A stretch of DNA of 64,000 bases from Paenibacillus paridis. GTDB taxonomy: Bacteria; Bacillota; Bacilli; Paenibacillales; Paenibacillaceae. Positions 16,589-27,606 of this stretch are shown one piece after another. Position 1 is the stretch's first letter, and each line of letters begins with the position of its first letter. The stretch spans positions 62,001 to 126,000 of the forward strand of contig NZ_VCIX01000066.1 of the NCBI RefSeq assembly GCF_006345825.1, written 5' to 3'. The position numbers and the translations under genes were made by a program. A model generated the notes under the pieces. The model saw nothing but the letters and a program-made list of their open reading frames with translations, searched no databases and was not told the DNA's origin.

Positions 16589-19231
16589 TTAGCCGCGCAA
16601 TTCGGCGATTCTAGCCAATACCTTATCGCGTTTATCTGCATAATCATTCATTTTGGCGCGTTCCTCATCAATAACCTTAGCCGGTGCCTTCGCAACGAAG
16701 CCTTCATTGCCAAGCTTCTTCTCAACCCGCTCCACCTCGGTGTTCAGATGCTGATGCTCTTTCTCCAGACGTGCAATTTCCTGCGCAATGTCGATCAAGC
16801 CAGCAAGCGGCAGATAAAGCTCTGCTCCTGTCAAAATGGCGGTCATCGCTTTGTCAGGCGCACCGACATGCAAGCCAGTCTCCAGCTTAGACGTACCGCA
16901 AAAACGCTTGATAAACTCTTCATTGCGAGAAAGAATTGCTGCCTCGGCTTCACTCGAAGGTTTGATCAGCATTTCGATCTTCTTGCTCATCGGAACGTTC
17001 ACTTCCGCACGGATATTGCGAACCGCACGGATCATTTCCATCAGCAGTTCCATCTCTTTCACTGCTTCCGGCGCTTCAAGCGCCTTGTCATACACCGGCC
17101 ATTCCGCTAGTGTAATCGTGACGCCCGTATGCGGCAAATGCTGCCAAATCTCTTCACTGATGTATGGCATGAACGGATGAATCAGGCGCTGCGTGCGGTC
17201 AAGCACATAAGCAAGAACCGATTGCGTTGCCTTTTTGGCTGCTTCATCCGTGCCATAAAGGCTAAGCTTCGCGAATTCAATATACCAATCGCATAGATCA
17301 TCCCAAATGAAGTTATATAAAATACGTCCGGTCTCGCCGAACTCATAGCTTTCAATCAAACGGGTCACGTCACGAACCGTTTCGTTCAAACGGTGCAGAA
17401 TCCAACGATCCGCGGTGCCAAGACTAACCGTAATATCGATATCCTCAGCCTTAACGCCTTCCAGATTCATCAGCGCAAAGCGCGATGCGTTCCAGATTTT
17501 GTTCGCGAAGTTGCGGGCCTGCTCCACCTTCTCCCAGCGGAAACGCAAGTCTTGACCTGGCGTGCTGCTTGTCGAAATCATATAACGCATGGCATCTGCG
17601 CCGTATTTCTCGATGACTTCAAGCGGATCAACGCCATTGCCTTTCGACTTGGACATCTTTTGGCCTTCGGAATCGCGAACAAGGCCATGAATGAGTACGT
17701 CCTTGAACGGAGATTGCTCCGTAAACTCAAGTGCCGTAAAGATCATCCGAGCAACCCAGAAATAAATAATATCGTAACCGGTCACGAGCACATCCGTTGG
17801 ATAGAAACGTTTCAGATCCTCGGTTTGATCCGGCCAGCCAAGCGTAGAGAACGGCCAAAGCGCAGAGCTGAACCAAGTATCCAGCACGTCATTGTCCTGA
17901 CTTAGGTGGTCACCAGCCATATCCTCGCGTGAGACATGCATCTCACCCGTTGCCTCATCATACCAAGCCGGGATACGGTGCCCCCACCAGAGCTGGCGTG
18001 AAATACACCAGTCGCGAACATTCTCAATCCAGTGCAAATAAATTTTCTCGAATCTCTCCGGCACAAAGTTCACGCCTTTGCCCGCCTTCTGAGCAGCAAT
18101 CGCCGCTTCGGCAAGAGGCTTCATGGCAACGAACCATTGCGTTGAAAGATAGGGCTCAACAACCGCGCCGCTGCGCTCGCTGTGTCCAACCTGATGGACA
18201 TGGTCCTCGATTTCCACGCATACGCCCTGCTCCTGCAAATCCTGTACCAGCTGCTTGCGGCAGTCGAAGCGATCCATGCCTTGATACGGACCAGCTTCAG
18301 CGTTCATCGTGCCGGTCTCATCCATCACGATGATTTGTGGCAAACTGTGGCGTTCGCCCATTTCAAAGTCATTCGGATCATGCGCCGGCGTTATTTTCAC
18401 AGCGCCTGAGCCAAAATCCTTGTCAACGTAATCGTCGGCAATAATTGGAATCTCGCGTCCCACAACCGGAAGCACGATCATTTGTCCAATCATATGCTTA
18501 TAGCGGTCATCCTCAGGATGAACAGCTACTGCGGTATCGCCAAGCATCGTCTCCGGACGCGTCGTTGCAACCGTAATGAAGCCCGAGCCATCTTTAAGCG
18601 GGTACTTTAAATGATACAAATGGCCGTTGATTTCCTTATGCTCAACCTCGATATCCGAGAGCGCCGTCCGTGCTGCCGGGTCCCAGTTAATGATTTTTTT
18701 GCCGCGATAAATAAGCCCTTTGTCGTAAAGACGAACAAACACCTCACGTACCGCTTTGGACAGCCCATCATCGAGCGTAAACCGTTCTCTCGAATAATCA
18801 AGAGATAGCCCCATCTTCGCCCATTGGTCGCGAATCGTGTTCGCATACTCGTCCTTCCACTCCCATACCTTCTCCAGGAAAGCTTCCCGGCCAAGATCAT
18901 AACGAGAGATTCCTTGCTCGCGCAGTTTCTGCTCTACTCTGGTCTGAGTTGCAATGCCTGCATGGTCTGTACCCGGCAGCCAAAGCGCGTCAAAGCCCTG
19001 CATCCGCTTTGTCCTGATCAATATATCCTGCAAGGTAAAATCTAACGCATGCCCGATATGCAGCATTCCGGTAACGTTAGGAGGCGGGATGACAATCGTA
19101 TAGGTCTGTGCATCCGGACGTTTGCCTGCCTCAAAAAATTTTCCCTGCATCCAGTAATCGTACCATTTCTGCTCAGCTGCCTTCGGATCATAGGTTGTCG
19201 GCATTGCAGTTGTTGTTTGATTTTCTGACAT
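16589..19231 (-). CDS. valS: Valyl-tRNA synthetase ValS
   Basis: Class I aminoacyl-tRNA synthetase charging tRNA-Val. The HIGH motif occurs in [14 protein letters not shown] near residue 58 and KMSKS in [14 protein letters not shown] near 530. Between them is the CP1 editing domain ([17 protein letters not shown]). The C-terminus is the usual tRNA-binding coiled coil ([20 protein letters not shown]). ATG 19231 is preferred over 19240 because GGAGG is 9 nt upstream. At 880 residues the length is normal. A T-box leader upstream indicates control by uncharged tRNA-Val. Confidence 0.97.
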   Translation of the reverse strand: MSENQTTTAMPTTYDPKAAEQKWYDYWMQGKFFEAGKRPDAQTYTIVIPPPNVTGMLHIGHALDFTLQDILIRTKRMQGFDALWLPGTDHAGIATQTRVEQKLREQGISRYDLGREAFLEKVWEWKDEYANTIRDQWAKMGLSLDYSRERFTLDDGLSKAVREVFVRLYDKGLIYRGKKIINWDPAARTALSDIEVEHKEINGHLYHLKYPLKDGSGFITVATTRPETMLGDTAVAVHPEDDRYKHMIGQMIVLPVVGREIPIIADDYVDKDFGSGAVKITPAHDPNDFEMGERHSLPQIIVMDETGTMNAEAGPYQGMDRFDCRKQLVQDLQEQGVCVEIEDHVHQVGHSERSGAVVEPYLSTQWFVAMKPLAEAAIAAQKAGKGVNFVPERFEKIYLHWIENVRDWCISRQLWWGHRIPAWYDEATGEMHVSREDMAGDHLSQDNDVLDTWFSSALWPFSTLGWPDQTEDLKRFYPTDVLVTGYDIIYFWVARMIFTALEFTEQSPFKDVLIHGLVRDSEGQKMSKSKGNGVDPLEVIEKYGADAMRYMISTSSTPGQDLRFRWEKVEQARNFANKIWNASRFALMNLEGVKAEDIDITVSLGTADRWILHRLNETVRDVTRLIESYEFGETGRILYNFIWDDLCDWYIEFAKLSLYGTDEAAKKATQSVLAYVLDRTQRLIHPFMPYISEEIWQHLPHTGVTITLAEWPVYDKALEAPEAVKEMELLMEMIRAVRNIRAEVNVPMSKKIEMLIKPSSEAEAAILSRNEEFIKRFCGTSKLETGLHVGAPDKAMTAILTGAELYLPLAGLIDIAQEIARLEKEHQHLNTEVERVEKKLGNEGFVAKAPAKVIDEERAKMNDYADKRDKVLARIAELRG

Positions 19232-19261
19232 TCGTTCCATCCTCCATAAATCGATCTACAA

Positions 19262-19530
19262 AAACAAAAAAAACCTACCGCCCTTATCATAAAGGACGAA
19301 AGGTTTAGCTTCCGTGGTACCACCTTTGTTCCATGCAAATGCTATTCGCATGACACTCAAACAGATAACGGTTGCGGCCGGCCTGAATTAGGTAGAGCAT
19401 AAGCTGCTCCTACTTGATAAAGGCAACTCCGGGGCGACTCGTAGCAGTCACTTCCTGCAGAACCTCTCAGCGTAACGGTTCTACTCTCTGAAGGCTTGGC
19501 TGCGTACTATTCCCCTTCAATGTCGTTATA
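19262..19530 (-). ncRNA. T-box riboswitch leader of valS
   Basis: On the minus strand the leader contains the T-box core AAAGGTGGTACCACGG (about 19314-19329), in which the UGGU bulge can pair with the ACCA end of tRNA-Val. Upstream lie stem I elements, including an AGAGAG segment and GGGG/CCCC closing pairs. A GUC valine codon at 19436-19438 lies next to CCCC, where a specifier is expected. The terminator AAACCT...AGGTTTTTTTT follows at 19262-19308. The T-box call is firm; the specifier assignment is inferred. Confidence 0.93.
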
Positions 19531-19590
19531 ACGCATATATGTTTAATCATACCTTTGTTCCACTTCCGAGTCAACCAAGCAGCACGAACA

Positions 19591-19632
19591 AATGCCCCTA
19601 TCGCTCATTTTTTTGAGCAATAAGGGCATTTT
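19591..19632 (-). terminator. Terminator after the spoVID-like gene
   Basis: AAATGCCCTTATTGCTCA pairs with TGAGCGATAGGGGCATTT across an A-run loop, 15 bp beyond the stop of the spoVID-like gene and before the valS T-box promoter region. Confidence 0.75.
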
Positions 19633-19646
19633 GATCCTTGGTAGGC

Positions 19647-20996
19647 CTATGGAATGTACAAAAGCTGTCCTTCCGATACGCCGGAATCATCCAAGCGGTT
19701 GTAAATTAGAATTTCCCTTGGATTCAAGCTGTAACGTGTGGCGATGACATCAAGCGTCTCGTCCCGCTGCACGATGCACATCCGAATCTTGCGGAATTCT
19801 TCATCTTCGGAACGCTTGCCAAGGAAAAGGTTTTTCCACTCGATCTCATCCCCAGAAGCTTGCACCTTAGCTTCCTCATCCGCGCGCTGCTGGGCAACAA
19901 CCTGCTCGGCCGCCTCGCGTGCAGCCTGCTCGCGCCTGCTCGTCTGCAGCAACGTAAGGATGCCAACATCAGGCGCAGCCCCTGTAGCCTCTTGAGGCTG
20001 CTTGCCGGCAACCGCTATTCGAATTTCCTGCTGCTCCGGCTCCGGCTTCAGCGCAATCACAGGTTCAGAAGGAGCTGCAAATGGACCATCGGTTGTATCA
20101 GGCTCCGTCCGTTCCTGTTCGATAGTTTGCTGAGACGGCTCATAATCCTCGATTGCCGCTTCTTCGGCTATAAAATCCGGAGAAGCATTGGCAATGACAG
20201 ACGACGTGGAGAGCCAGCCATCATCGCTCTCTTGTTGGGAAGCCAGCGTAATTTCGCGTTCCTCTTGCTGCTGCTCTCGCTCCTCTTCTTCTTCGTTTCG
20301 CTGAATTGGCGAAGAGAACATCTGAGAGGAAGACCACCCCGAATCGGAACCAGCAGCAGATATCCTTACCGTGGCCTCCGCTTCATCCGACAGATCCGAC
20401 TGCTGCTGGTCAGGGAAATGCGGTTGAGCAGCAAAATCGTTTACCGCCGGTATGTAGGGCTGTTCGAAGCTGGCGTATTGACCGTACTGCGGCTCCGGGG
20501 ATTGCTCCTCATAAGCTTCTCTTTGATGCACGACGGTAAAGGGCTCTTCTCTCCAGCTTTCTTCCGGCTCCTGAACAGGCTGAGCGGAAATCCCCCTTAA
20601 AGAAAGTACGCCTGTGATGTTTAACGTGCGGGCAGACAATAAATCCACGTCAAAATTATCGATGTCAATCGAAATATCATCCAGACGTGATATGCGGTTC
20701 ATCGGCAGCGTAATTTCAACGGGAATCCAGTGCTCAAGCGTCAGTGAATTTTCGGGGTCGTTCTGACTCCTGTATAATCCGCTGAGCAGCAGCTGTCCTC
20801 TTAGCACCGCATGGTCCCCCTGGTCGATGACCTGGATACGGGGAACAAGCTCAATTTCCTCCAGCTCGTCAATTGCCGCTACATCGTCAGGCAGATGGAC
20901 GCGTTCATACACGTCAAAGCGTAAACCATTCGTTTGATCCGACACGCCTAAATCCTCCCCTCTCATACTGAATGCTTGGTCTAACATTACATTCAC
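19647..20996 (-). CDS. spoVID: SpoVID-like LysM coat-morphogenesis protein
   Basis: Spore coat encasement protein by position and layout. The N-terminal 160 residues form a beta-rich domain of the SpoVID type (LRFDVYERVHLPDD, then VLRGQLLLSGLYR and LEHWIPVEITLP). The middle, about 170-390, is a long acidic Glu/Gln/Ser-rich disordered stretch. A LysM repeat closes the protein (IVQRDETLDVIATRYSLNP). In B. subtilis spoVID directly follows hemL in the same cluster; here an rluA gene intervenes. No ysxE follows. The similarity is low outside the ends, so the name leans on context. Confidence 0.85.
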   Translation of the reverse strand: MNVMLDQAFSMRGEDLGVSDQTNGLRFDVYERVHLPDDVAAIDELEEIELVPRIQVIDQGDHAVLRGQLLLSGLYRSQNDPENSLTLEHWIPVEITLPMNRISRLDDISIDIDNFDVDLLSARTLNITGVLSLRGISAQPVQEPEESWREEPFTVVHQREAYEEQSPEPQYGQYASFEQPYIPAVNDFAAQPHFPDQQQSDLSDEAEATVRISAAGSDSGWSSSQMFSSPIQRNEEEEEREQQQEEREITLASQQESDDGWLSTSSVIANASPDFIAEEAAIEDYEPSQQTIEQERTEPDTTDGPFAAPSEPVIALKPEPEQQEIRIAVAGKQPQEATGAAPDVGILTLLQTSRREQAAREAAEQVVAQQRADEEAKVQASGDEIEWKNLFLGKRSEDEEFRKIRMCIVQRDETLDVIATRYSLNPREILIYNRLDDSGVSEGQLLYIP

Positions 20997-21034
20997 TACT
21001 TATCTATATGGTAGGTTTGGCTAGAGCATGACTA

Positions 21035-22036
21035 TCATTTTGCCTGAGATGGCATGTTTTCTGAAAGCTGAACCAGCCACTCCGGCCAAGGAGAGCAAGC
21101 TTCGGTCAATTGCGTAGTCCATGGATGGGGAAACAGCAGCTTTTCGCCATGCAGAGCTTGATGCGCTAGCATCCTGGCATCTCCCCCGTAAAGGCCGTCT
21201 CCAACGAGCGGATGCCCAATATGGCTAAGATGTACCCTGATTTGATGCGTTCGTCCGGTCTCCAGCTTGACCCTAAGCAATGACAACTGCCGGCTGGCGG
21301 CAATAACCTCAAAATGGCTTACGGCGTGATCACCGTTATCCGAGACCCGGCGCTTTGCTGAATGATGGCGATCCTTCCCGATCGGAGCCGAAATCGTCCC
21401 CTTTGGATTAACGAGTCTGCCATGAACAACCGCAATGTAATGTCTATCAATTATTTTCGCTCTCATCGCATCATCAAGCTTCCACTGAGCCAGATCATTT
21501 TTGGCATACAAAACCGGTCCCGAAGTGTCGTCATCAAGTCTATGGATATGACGCACATTCAACGGATCTTCCTGCCTGAGCATATGTCTTGCCACAGCCT
21601 CGTCCAAAGTCCCGCCTTGTGACGGCGACGAGCCGTGCACAGCCATACCCGCAGGCTTATCGATAACGATACAAAAATCATCCTCATACAGCACTTGAGG
21701 AGCCGCAGCTTTCGCTGGCATTAGTGCCAATCGGTAAGCGGCATCACTCTGTGGTTCGATGCGGGGATACGCCAATAATTGCAGTCGTTCCCCGTTCCAC
21801 CGGATGCCTCCGATTGAAAATAGCCGATTGATCCACTTGGCCGGAAACAAGGAACGGGCCAGCAGCCACTGCCGCACTTGGTGCGGATGACTGCCAGCCC
21901 GGGGCTGTGCATGCTCCGGCATTACTGCCGGATCCTTGTCCGATTGGGGATCAATGGCTTCCGAGGCTGCCGCGCCAAGAGCCATCCAATCCAGCTCCAG
22001 CCACTGTCCGTTCCTCTGTGCTAGCCTCTTGTCCAT
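21035..22036 (-). CDS. RluA family RNA pseudouridine synthase
   Basis: Isomerises uridine in rRNA or tRNA. The RluA catalytic motif HRLDDDTSG is at residues 165-173 with Asp168 as the expected nucleophile. VIDKPAGMAVHGS (about 124-136) and LETGRTHQIRVHLSHIGHPLVGD complete the fold. The first 95 residues include an S4-like stretch (LLARSLFPAKWINRLFSIGGIRWNGERL). Length is 333 residues. Its target cannot be told from the sequence. It lies between hemL and spoVID, where B. subtilis has none. Confidence 0.9.
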   Translation of the reverse strand: MDKRLAQRNGQWLELDWMALGAAASEAIDPQSDKDPAVMPEHAQPRAGSHPHQVRQWLLARSLFPAKWINRLFSIGGIRWNGERLQLLAYPRIEPQSDAAYRLALMPAKAAAPQVLYEDDFCIVIDKPAGMAVHGSSPSQGGTLDEAVARHMLRQEDPLNVRHIHRLDDDTSGPVLYAKNDLAQWKLDDAMRAKIIDRHYIAVVHGRLVNPKGTISAPIGKDRHHSAKRRVSDNGDHAVSHFEVIAASRQLSLLRVKLETGRTHQIRVHLSHIGHPLVGDGLYGGDARMLAHQALHGEKLLFPHPWTTQLTEACSPWPEWLVQLSENMPSQAK

Positions 22037-22079
22037 ATCGTGTTCCTCCCCATTCTAAACGCTGCAATACCGATCCCTA

Positions 22080-23378
22080 TTACAACCGGCCAAAGGCGAT
22101 ATCATGCGCTTCAATCGTCGCTTGAATATCCTCATCGGTATGAGCTGCCGATACAAACATGCCTTCAAATTGCGAAGGGGCAATGCTTACGCCCAAATCG
22201 AGCATGGAGGCAAAATACGCTTTGAACCGTTCCAGATCCGACGTTTTTGCCGTTTCGAAGTTAATGACGAACGTATCCGTAAAGAAAGGGCATACCATGG
22301 AGCCTACACGGTTAATCGTGTTCGCAATGCCATGCTTCTGCGCATTCGCTTCAAAGCCGAGCTGCAGCTTGACCGCTTGGCGCTCTAGCTGCTCATACAC
22401 TTCAGGTGTCAGCAGCTTAAGCGTGGTGTAGCCCGCAGCCATAGCAAGCGGATTACCCGAAAGCGTACCCGCTTGATAGATTGGACCGCTTGGAGCGATC
22501 ATTTCCATTAGCTCGCGCTTGCCGCCGTAAGCGCCGACAGGCAAGCCTCCGCCGATGATTTTGCCGAAGCAGGTTAGGTCAGGCTTAATATCATAAAGCC
22601 CTTGCGCGCAGCTGTAGCCGACCCTAAAGCCTGTCATAACCTCGTCAAATATAAGAACCGTTCCATATTGCGTCGTAATATCGCGCAAGCCTTGCAGGAA
22701 TCCGGGCAAAGGCGGCACAACGCCCATATTGCCGGCTACCGGCTCAACGATTACGCAAGCGATTTCTTCGCCGAACTTTTCGAATGCAAGCTTAACCGAT
22801 TCGATATCATTATAAGGAACAGTTATCGTATGCGATGCTACGTGCTCAGGCACGCCTGGGCTGTCAGGCAGGCCAAGCGTCGCCACGCCGGAACCGGCTT
22901 TGATTAACAGGCTGTCAGCATGACCATGATAGGAGCCTTCGAATTTTAAAATTTTACTGCGCTTCGTATAGCCGCGAGCCAGTCGCAAGGCGCTCATCGT
23001 CGCCTCCGTGCCGGAATTCACCATCCGAACGATGTCGACAGACGGCACGCGCTCGCATACAAGCTCAGCCATCAACGTCTCTAGCTCCGTAGGGGCGCCA
23101 AAGCTGGTGCCTTTCTCAGCCGTACGCTTAATCGCCTCGACGACCTCGGGATGAGCGTGTCCCATAATAAGCGGCCCCCAAGACGCCACATAGTCAAGAT
23201 AGCTGTTGCCATCGATATCATAAATGCGGCTGCCTTCCCCGCGTTCCATATATACAGGGTTTAAGCCGACCGATTTGAACGCTCTAACCGGGCTATTCAC
23301 TCCACCGGGTATAACTTTCTTGGCTCTTGCAAACGCTTCTACTGAACGGGCATCATTTCTAAGGTTCGATTCACTCAT
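22080..23378 (-). CDS. hemL: Glutamate-1-semialdehyde 2,1-aminomutase HemL
   Basis: PLP enzyme converting glutamate-1-semialdehyde to 5-aminolevulinate, the committed tetrapyrrole precursor. The PLP-lysine motif is [16 protein letters not shown] near residue 267. [23 protein letters not shown] and the N-terminal [13 protein letters not shown] are typical. Length is 432 residues. A good ribosome-binding site (GGGGAGG) precedes ATG 23378, and hemB ends 4 bp upstream. It is the last hem gene of the operon. Confidence 0.97.
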   Translation of the reverse strand: MSESNLRNDARSVEAFARAKKVIPGGVNSPVRAFKSVGLNPVYMERGEGSRIYDIDGNSYLDYVASWGPLIMGHAHPEVVEAIKRTAEKGTSFGAPTELETLMAELVCERVPSVDIVRMVNSGTEATMSALRLARGYTKRSKILKFEGSYHGHADSLLIKAGSGVATLGLPDSPGVPEHVASHTITVPYNDIESVKLAFEKFGEEIACVIVEPVAGNMGVVPPLPGFLQGLRDITTQYGTVLIFDEVMTGFRVGYSCAQGLYDIKPDLTCFGKIIGGGLPVGAYGGKRELMEMIAPSGPIYQAGTLSGNPLAMAAGYTTLKLLTPEVYEQLERQAVKLQLGFEANAQKHGIANTINRVGSMVCPFFTDTFVINFETAKTSDLERFKAYFASMLDLGVSIAPSQFEGMFVSAAHTDEDIQATIEAHDIAFGRL

Positions 23379-23382
23379 CTGC

Positions 23383-24381
23383 TTATTCCTCCCCTTTTAA
23401 CCAGCGCGCCGCGTCCTTCGCATGGTACGTTATGATCAAATCCGCACCGGCACGCTTCATTCCCGTCAACGTTTCCAGAACGATTTCGCGCTCATTGATC
23501 CAGCCGTTCGCTGCAGCGGCTTTTACCATCGAATACTCGGCGCTTACGTTATAGGCGGCAACGGGCAAATTATATTTATCTTTAAGCAAACGCAAAATAT
23601 CGAGGTAGGCCATCGCAGGCTTGACCATCAGCATATCAGCGCCCTCTGCAATATCCGATTCGGCTTCACGGAGCGCTTCCCGTACGTTAGCGGGGTCCAT
23701 TTGATAAGTTTTGCGATCCCCGAACTGTGGCGCGGAATGGGCAGCATCACGGAAAGGGCCATAATAAGCAGAAGAGAATTTGACGGAATACGATAGGATG
23801 GCAATATCGCTGAAGCCGGCATCGTCCAGTCCTTGTCGAATCGCCAGTACAAATCCGTCCATCATGTTCGAAGGTGCTATGATGTCCGCTCCTGCTTCCG
23901 CTTGCGATACTGCGGTTTGAACAAGCAGATCCAGCGACGAGTCATTGTCTACTTCGGCAATGCCCGATTCCTCATGGACATGAACGATGCCGCAATGGCC
24001 ATGATCCGTGAACTGGCATAAACACGTATCCGCAATAACCACAAGCTCGGGCGCCCATTCCTTTACCGCTCTAATCGACTGTTGAACGATGCCATCTGCT
24101 GCATAAGCGGATGTGCCAAGCGCATCCTTATGCTCCGGAAGGCCAAAGAGCAGCACCGATTGAATGCCCGCAGCGACAACTTCGCGAATTTCTTCTTCGA
24201 GAAGATCGAGCGAAAAGTGGTACACGCCCGGCATGGACGGGATTTCCTCTTTTATATTATGGCCATGCGTTACAAAGATCGGGTAAATAAAATCATTTAC
24301 CCCTAGCACCGTTTCTCTTACCAAGCTTCTAAGCGCAGACGTTCTGCGCAATCTGCGATGCCTCACTGTTGGAAAAATCAT
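23383..24381 (-). CDS. hemB: Delta-aminolevulinic acid dehydratase HemB
   Basis: Condenses two 5-aminolevulinates to porphobilinogen. The Schiff-base lysine occurs in [14 protein letters not shown]. The metal-site sequence [14 protein letters not shown], at about 128-141, carries three cysteines, suggesting a zinc-dependent enzyme. Length is 332 residues. GGGAGG stands about 9 nt before ATG 24381. It follows cobA-hemD by 16 bp. Confidence 0.96.
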   Translation of the reverse strand: MIFPTVRHRRLRRTSALRSLVRETVLGVNDFIYPIFVTHGHNIKEEIPSMPGVYHFSLDLLEEEIREVVAAGIQSVLLFGLPEHKDALGTSAYAADGIVQQSIRAVKEWAPELVVIADTCLCQFTDHGHCGIVHVHEESGIAEVDNDSSLDLLVQTAVSQAEAGADIIAPSNMMDGFVLAIRQGLDDAGFSDIAILSYSVKFSSAYYGPFRDAAHSAPQFGDRKTYQMDPANVREALREAESDIAEGADMLMVKPAMAYLDILRLLKDKYNLPVAAYNVSAEYSMVKAAAANGWINEREIVLETLTGMKRAGADLIITYHAKDAARWLKGEE

Positions 24382-24397
24382 CGTTTTTTCGTCCTCC

Positions 24398-25960
24398 CTA
24401 CTGTAGTGGCCGATGGTTTTGGCGATAGGCTACAATGGCTTGAAGCAGCCCCTCTAACGTGGAATCCTCCGGTTCAATTTCAACTTTTAGTCCTGCATCG
24501 ATAGCGGTCTGCGTCGTTAACGGCCCGATGCTCGCAATCGGAATATTTGAAAGCATGTCAACAGGGTCCGATATCCCTTTGCGCTTCAACAGCTCCAGCA
24601 AATTCGTTACGGTTGACGAGCTCGTGAACGTAATCATATGAATTTCTCTCTCGCGAATCCATTCCAGCGCCAGCTCATCCTGAACGTCTGCCAGAACCGT
24701 TTCATATACATCGATTTCCGTCGGGATCAGTCCAAGCGCCCTAAGCTCACGCGGCAGCACCTCACGCGCAAGATCACCGCGAGGCAGCAAAACGCGCTCA
24801 CCCGCACGCAGCTGTGAGCTGAGCTGCTCCAGCAAACCCTCCGCATGGAACTTCACTGGCAGCACTTCAGCCAACAAGCCTCGCTGCGCTAGCGCAGCAG
24901 CTGTCTTCGGACCTACGGCAGCCAGCCGGGCTCCGTGAAAACGCCTGACATCGATTTGGAATTTGCGAAGCCAACCAAAAAAATAGTCCACTCCGTTTAC
25001 GCTGGTAAACATGAGCCAGTTATAGTGCTCTGCTTGCTCTAATTGCTCTCTCATAGCCTCGATAACGGCAGGGTCCGACGGTTCAACCGTTTCGATGACA
25101 GGAAATTCACAAGGCTCGCCGCCGAGCAGCTCAATATGATCTGCAAGCTCACTCGCTTGCGCCCTAGCGCGAGTAACGAGTACCCGCAAACCGAACAATG
25201 GCTTGCGTTCATACCACTGAAGCTTCTCACGCTGCAGCACAACTTCGCCAACGACGATAACAGCCGGTGGCTGGAAATTCGCTTCTCTGACGATCGCTTC
25301 AATCGTCTCCAGTGTACCGACTACCGTCCGCTGTTCCACTCTCGTCCCCCAGCGGATTAAGGCAACCGGCGTTTCAGGCGGCTTGCCATGCTTGATAAGC
25401 TGACCGGCAATATAGCCGATTTTGGCAACGCCCATAAGGAAAATAAGAGTTCCTGTTGCATTTGTTACTTTATCCCAATGAATGGAGCGGTCCAGCTTGT
25501 CCGGACTCTCGTGCCCTGTAATAATCGATAATGAGGAGGCCAGGTCGCGGTGGGTAACCGGAATGCCCGCATAGGCAGGCACTGCGATCGCGGAGGTTAT
25601 GCCGGGCACAATCTCGAACTCAATCCCGTGGTCATAGAGCAGCTCCGCCTCTTCGCCTACACGGCCAAAAATCGTTGGATCCCCGCCCTTAAGGCGGGTA
25701 ACCGTTTTCCCTTCCAGCGCTAAATCGACGAGAAGCTGATTGATCTCCTCCTGCTTCATCGTATGACGGTCAGGCAGCTTCCCGACGTAAATTTTCTCCG
25801 TTCCCGGCTTCACATGACGCAGCAGCCTTGGACTGGCTAAGCGGTCATAGACAACGACATCACAAGCTTTCAGGCATTCCAATCCTCGTACCGTAATCAG
25901 CTTCGGATCTCCCGGTCCGGCACCAACCAAATAAACCTTCCCCTTGTCCAAACCTGTCAT
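24398..25960 (-). CDS. cobA-hemD: Fused uroporphyrinogen-III C-methyltransferase / uroporphyrinogen-III synthase
   Basis: One 520-residue polypeptide combines two enzymes. Residues 1 to about 250 are a SUMT (CobA) domain ([20 protein letters not shown], then [18 protein letters not shown] and GTLIFLMGV), which makes precorrin-2 for siroheme and corrinoids. From about 258 a HemD domain follows ([22 protein letters not shown], later [15 protein letters not shown]), which closes uroporphyrinogen III. The start overlaps the hemC stop by 4 nt. B. subtilis keeps hemD separate from SUMT in its hem operon; fusions are common in clostridia and Paenibacillaceae. The fusion is directly visible in one uninterrupted frame. 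Confidence 0.95.
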   Translation of the reverse strand: MTGLDKGKVYLVGAGPGDPKLITVRGLECLKACDVVVYDRLASPRLLRHVKPGTEKIYVGKLPDRHTMKQEEINQLLVDLALEGKTVTRLKGGDPTIFGRVGEEAELLYDHGIEFEIVPGITSAIAVPAYAGIPVTHRDLASSLSIITGHESPDKLDRSIHWDKVTNATGTLIFLMGVAKIGYIAGQLIKHGKPPETPVALIRWGTRVEQRTVVGTLETIEAIVREANFQPPAVIVVGEVVLQREKLQWYERKPLFGLRVLVTRARAQASELADHIELLGGEPCEFPVIETVEPSDPAVIEAMREQLEQAEHYNWLMFTSVNGVDYFFGWLRKFQIDVRRFHGARLAAVGPKTAAALAQRGLLAEVLPVKFHAEGLLEQLSSQLRAGERVLLPRGDLAREVLPRELRALGLIPTEIDVYETVLADVQDELALEWIREREIHMITFTSSSTVTNLLELLKRKGISDPVDMLSNIPIASIGPLTTQTAIDAGLKVEIEPEDSTLEGLLQAIVAYRQNHRPLQ

Positions 25961-26928
25961 CCCCCAATTTCAGCTAATATCCGATCTGCACCGCGGGCGA
26001 CAAGCGCCGCAGCGACATCCCGTCCAAGCTGCTCGGGGTCTGTCCCCTGCTTAATTTCTTTCAGCAGAGTTACGCCATCAGGCGTTCCGACCATGCCCGT
26101 CATGACGAGCTGCCTAGTCCCCTTCTTGTCTTCGGTTTCATCCGCAAGGACGCAGTATGCGCCAATCGGAACCTGGCAGCCGCCATTTAAAGATCCAAGA
26201 AAGCTGCGCTCTGCCCGAACCGTCAACTCTGTTTCATGATGATTAATTAAATTCAGGAGCTCACGAATTTGCTCATCATTTTCTCTGCACTCAATGCCAA
26301 GCGCGCCTTGTCCGACAGCAGGCAAGCAAATATCGACCGGAATATTCGTGGAGATACGGTCTTGCCAGCCCATGCGGGTAAGCCCTGCAGCAGCAAGCAC
26401 GATGGCGTCAAAGCCTTCCGTTTCCAATTTGCGTATGCGCGAATCAATATTGCCGCGAATCGATTCCAGCTGCAGGTCCGGGCGCGCATTTTTCAACTGG
26501 CTAGAGCGACGCAGGCTGCTTGTCCCAACTCTGGCCCCAAGCGGCAAATCATCGAGTGAGGAGCCTTCCTTCATAATCAGGCAATCCCGCGGGTCAATGC
26601 GCTTCGGTATCGCTCCGTTGATCAATCCCTCGGGAAGCTCATAGGGCATATCCTTCATGCTGTGAATAGCCAAATCGATATCTCCGTCTACAAGCGCTTG
26701 CTCGATCTCCTTGACGAATAACCCCTTCCCGCCTACCTTCGATAAGGTGACGTCAAGAATACGGTCGCCTTTCGTTACAATTTTTTTCACTTCAAACGTA
26801 TAATCAAAACCATGCTTTTCGCTAATTCGTTTAAGCTCGTCAATGACTTGCCCGCTTTGCGTCAACGCAAGCGCGCTTTGCCTTGTGCCAACTACAATCA
26901 CACGTTTTCCTTGATCTGATACTTCCAT
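25957..26928 (-). CDS. hemC: Porphobilinogen deaminase HemC
   Basis: Polymerises four porphobilinogens to hydroxymethylbilane. The signature VGTRQSALALTQS lies near the N-terminus and the dipyrromethane cofactor cysteine is Cys251 in GSLNGGCQVPIGAY. The ATG at 26928 gives 323 residues. It overlaps the sirC stop by one nucleotide (TAATG) with AGGGGGC upstream, so it is preferred over the frame opening at 26973. The end overlaps cobA-hemD by 4 nt. Confidence 0.96.
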   Translation of the reverse strand: MEVSDQGKRVIVVGTRQSALALTQSGQVIDELKRISEKHGFDYTFEVKKIVTKGDRILDVTLSKVGGKGLFVKEIEQALVDGDIDLAIHSMKDMPYELPEGLINGAIPKRIDPRDCLIMKEGSSLDDLPLGARVGTSSLRRSSQLKNARPDLQLESIRGNIDSRIRKLETEGFDAIVLAAAGLTRMGWQDRISTNIPVDICLPAVGQGALGIECRENDEQIRELLNLINHHETELTVRAERSFLGSLNGGCQVPIGAYCVLADETEDKKGTRQLVMTGMVGTPDGVTLLKEIKQGTDPEQLGRDVAAALVARGADRILAEIGG

Positions 26929-27572
26929 TATGTAAGCCCCCTGTCGATACGATGAAGAAGGCTTTGCAGCCATTCATCGAGATCAATATCGTTATGTCCG
27001 AGCTGACCGGCTTCATCGGCCGCAAGCTTTAGTATCGTCGTTCTCTTCCGCTCATCCGTGATGCTGCTGCGCACAAGCTCACGCATCCGCCTCAGCCGCG
27101 CCAGCATCACCTCGTACTCCGCTCCATACTGCGCGGCAAGCTGTTGTTTAATTTGCATTGATAACGCCGGGCTTGCTCCCGAGGCCGTTACGGCAAGCAA
27201 CAAATCCCCTCGCCGGACAACGGAAGGGGAAATGAATGAGCTGCTGCCGGCCTCGTCAGCAACATTTACCCAGAGGCTAAGCTTTTTGGCATCCGCCGCT
27301 ATTTCCTCGTTTACCTGCTTATTGTTTGTAGCTGCAAAAACAAGCCAGGCACCTCCGAGATCATCCATCGTATACTCACCGCGACGACTGTGAACTTTCC
27401 CTTCAGCAAGCAGGTTTTCAATAACCGGCGTAAAAGCCGGGCTAATCACCCATACCTCATCGGCTCCAGCCTCCAAAAGCCCCAACAGCTTGCGCTGCGC
27501 AATGCCACCGCCACCGAAGACGACTACTTTTTTCCCTTTTAGCTGCAGGACGATTGGATAAAATCCATTCAT
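26928..27572 (-). CDS. sirC: Precorrin-2 dehydrogenase (siroheme synthase N-terminal type)
   Basis: NAD-dependent oxidation of precorrin-2 to sirohydrochlorin. The Rossmann loop is VVVFGGGGIAQRK (12-24), followed by GLLEAGADEVWVISP and later FISPSVVRRGDLLLAVTASGASPALS, the family hallmark. Length is 214 residues, like B. subtilis YlnF/SirC. In B. subtilis sirC is in the cysH sulfate operon; here it is inside the heme operon together with the CobA domain, so siroheme synthesis is tied to heme synthesis. Whether it also inserts iron cannot be told; no sirB is in the window. Confidence 0.93.
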   Translation of the reverse strand: MNGFYPIVLQLKGKKVVVFGGGGIAQRKLLGLLEAGADEVWVISPAFTPVIENLLAEGKVHSRRGEYTMDDLGGAWLVFAATNNKQVNEEIAADAKKLSLWVNVADEAGSSSFISPSVVRRGDLLLAVTASGASPALSMQIKQQLAAQYGAEYEVMLARLRRMRELVRSSITDERKRTTILKLAADEAGQLGHNDIDLDEWLQSLLHRIDRGLT

Positions 27573-27606
27573 TTTGTCAGATCCCCCTGCTTATCCGTGA
27601 CATTCC

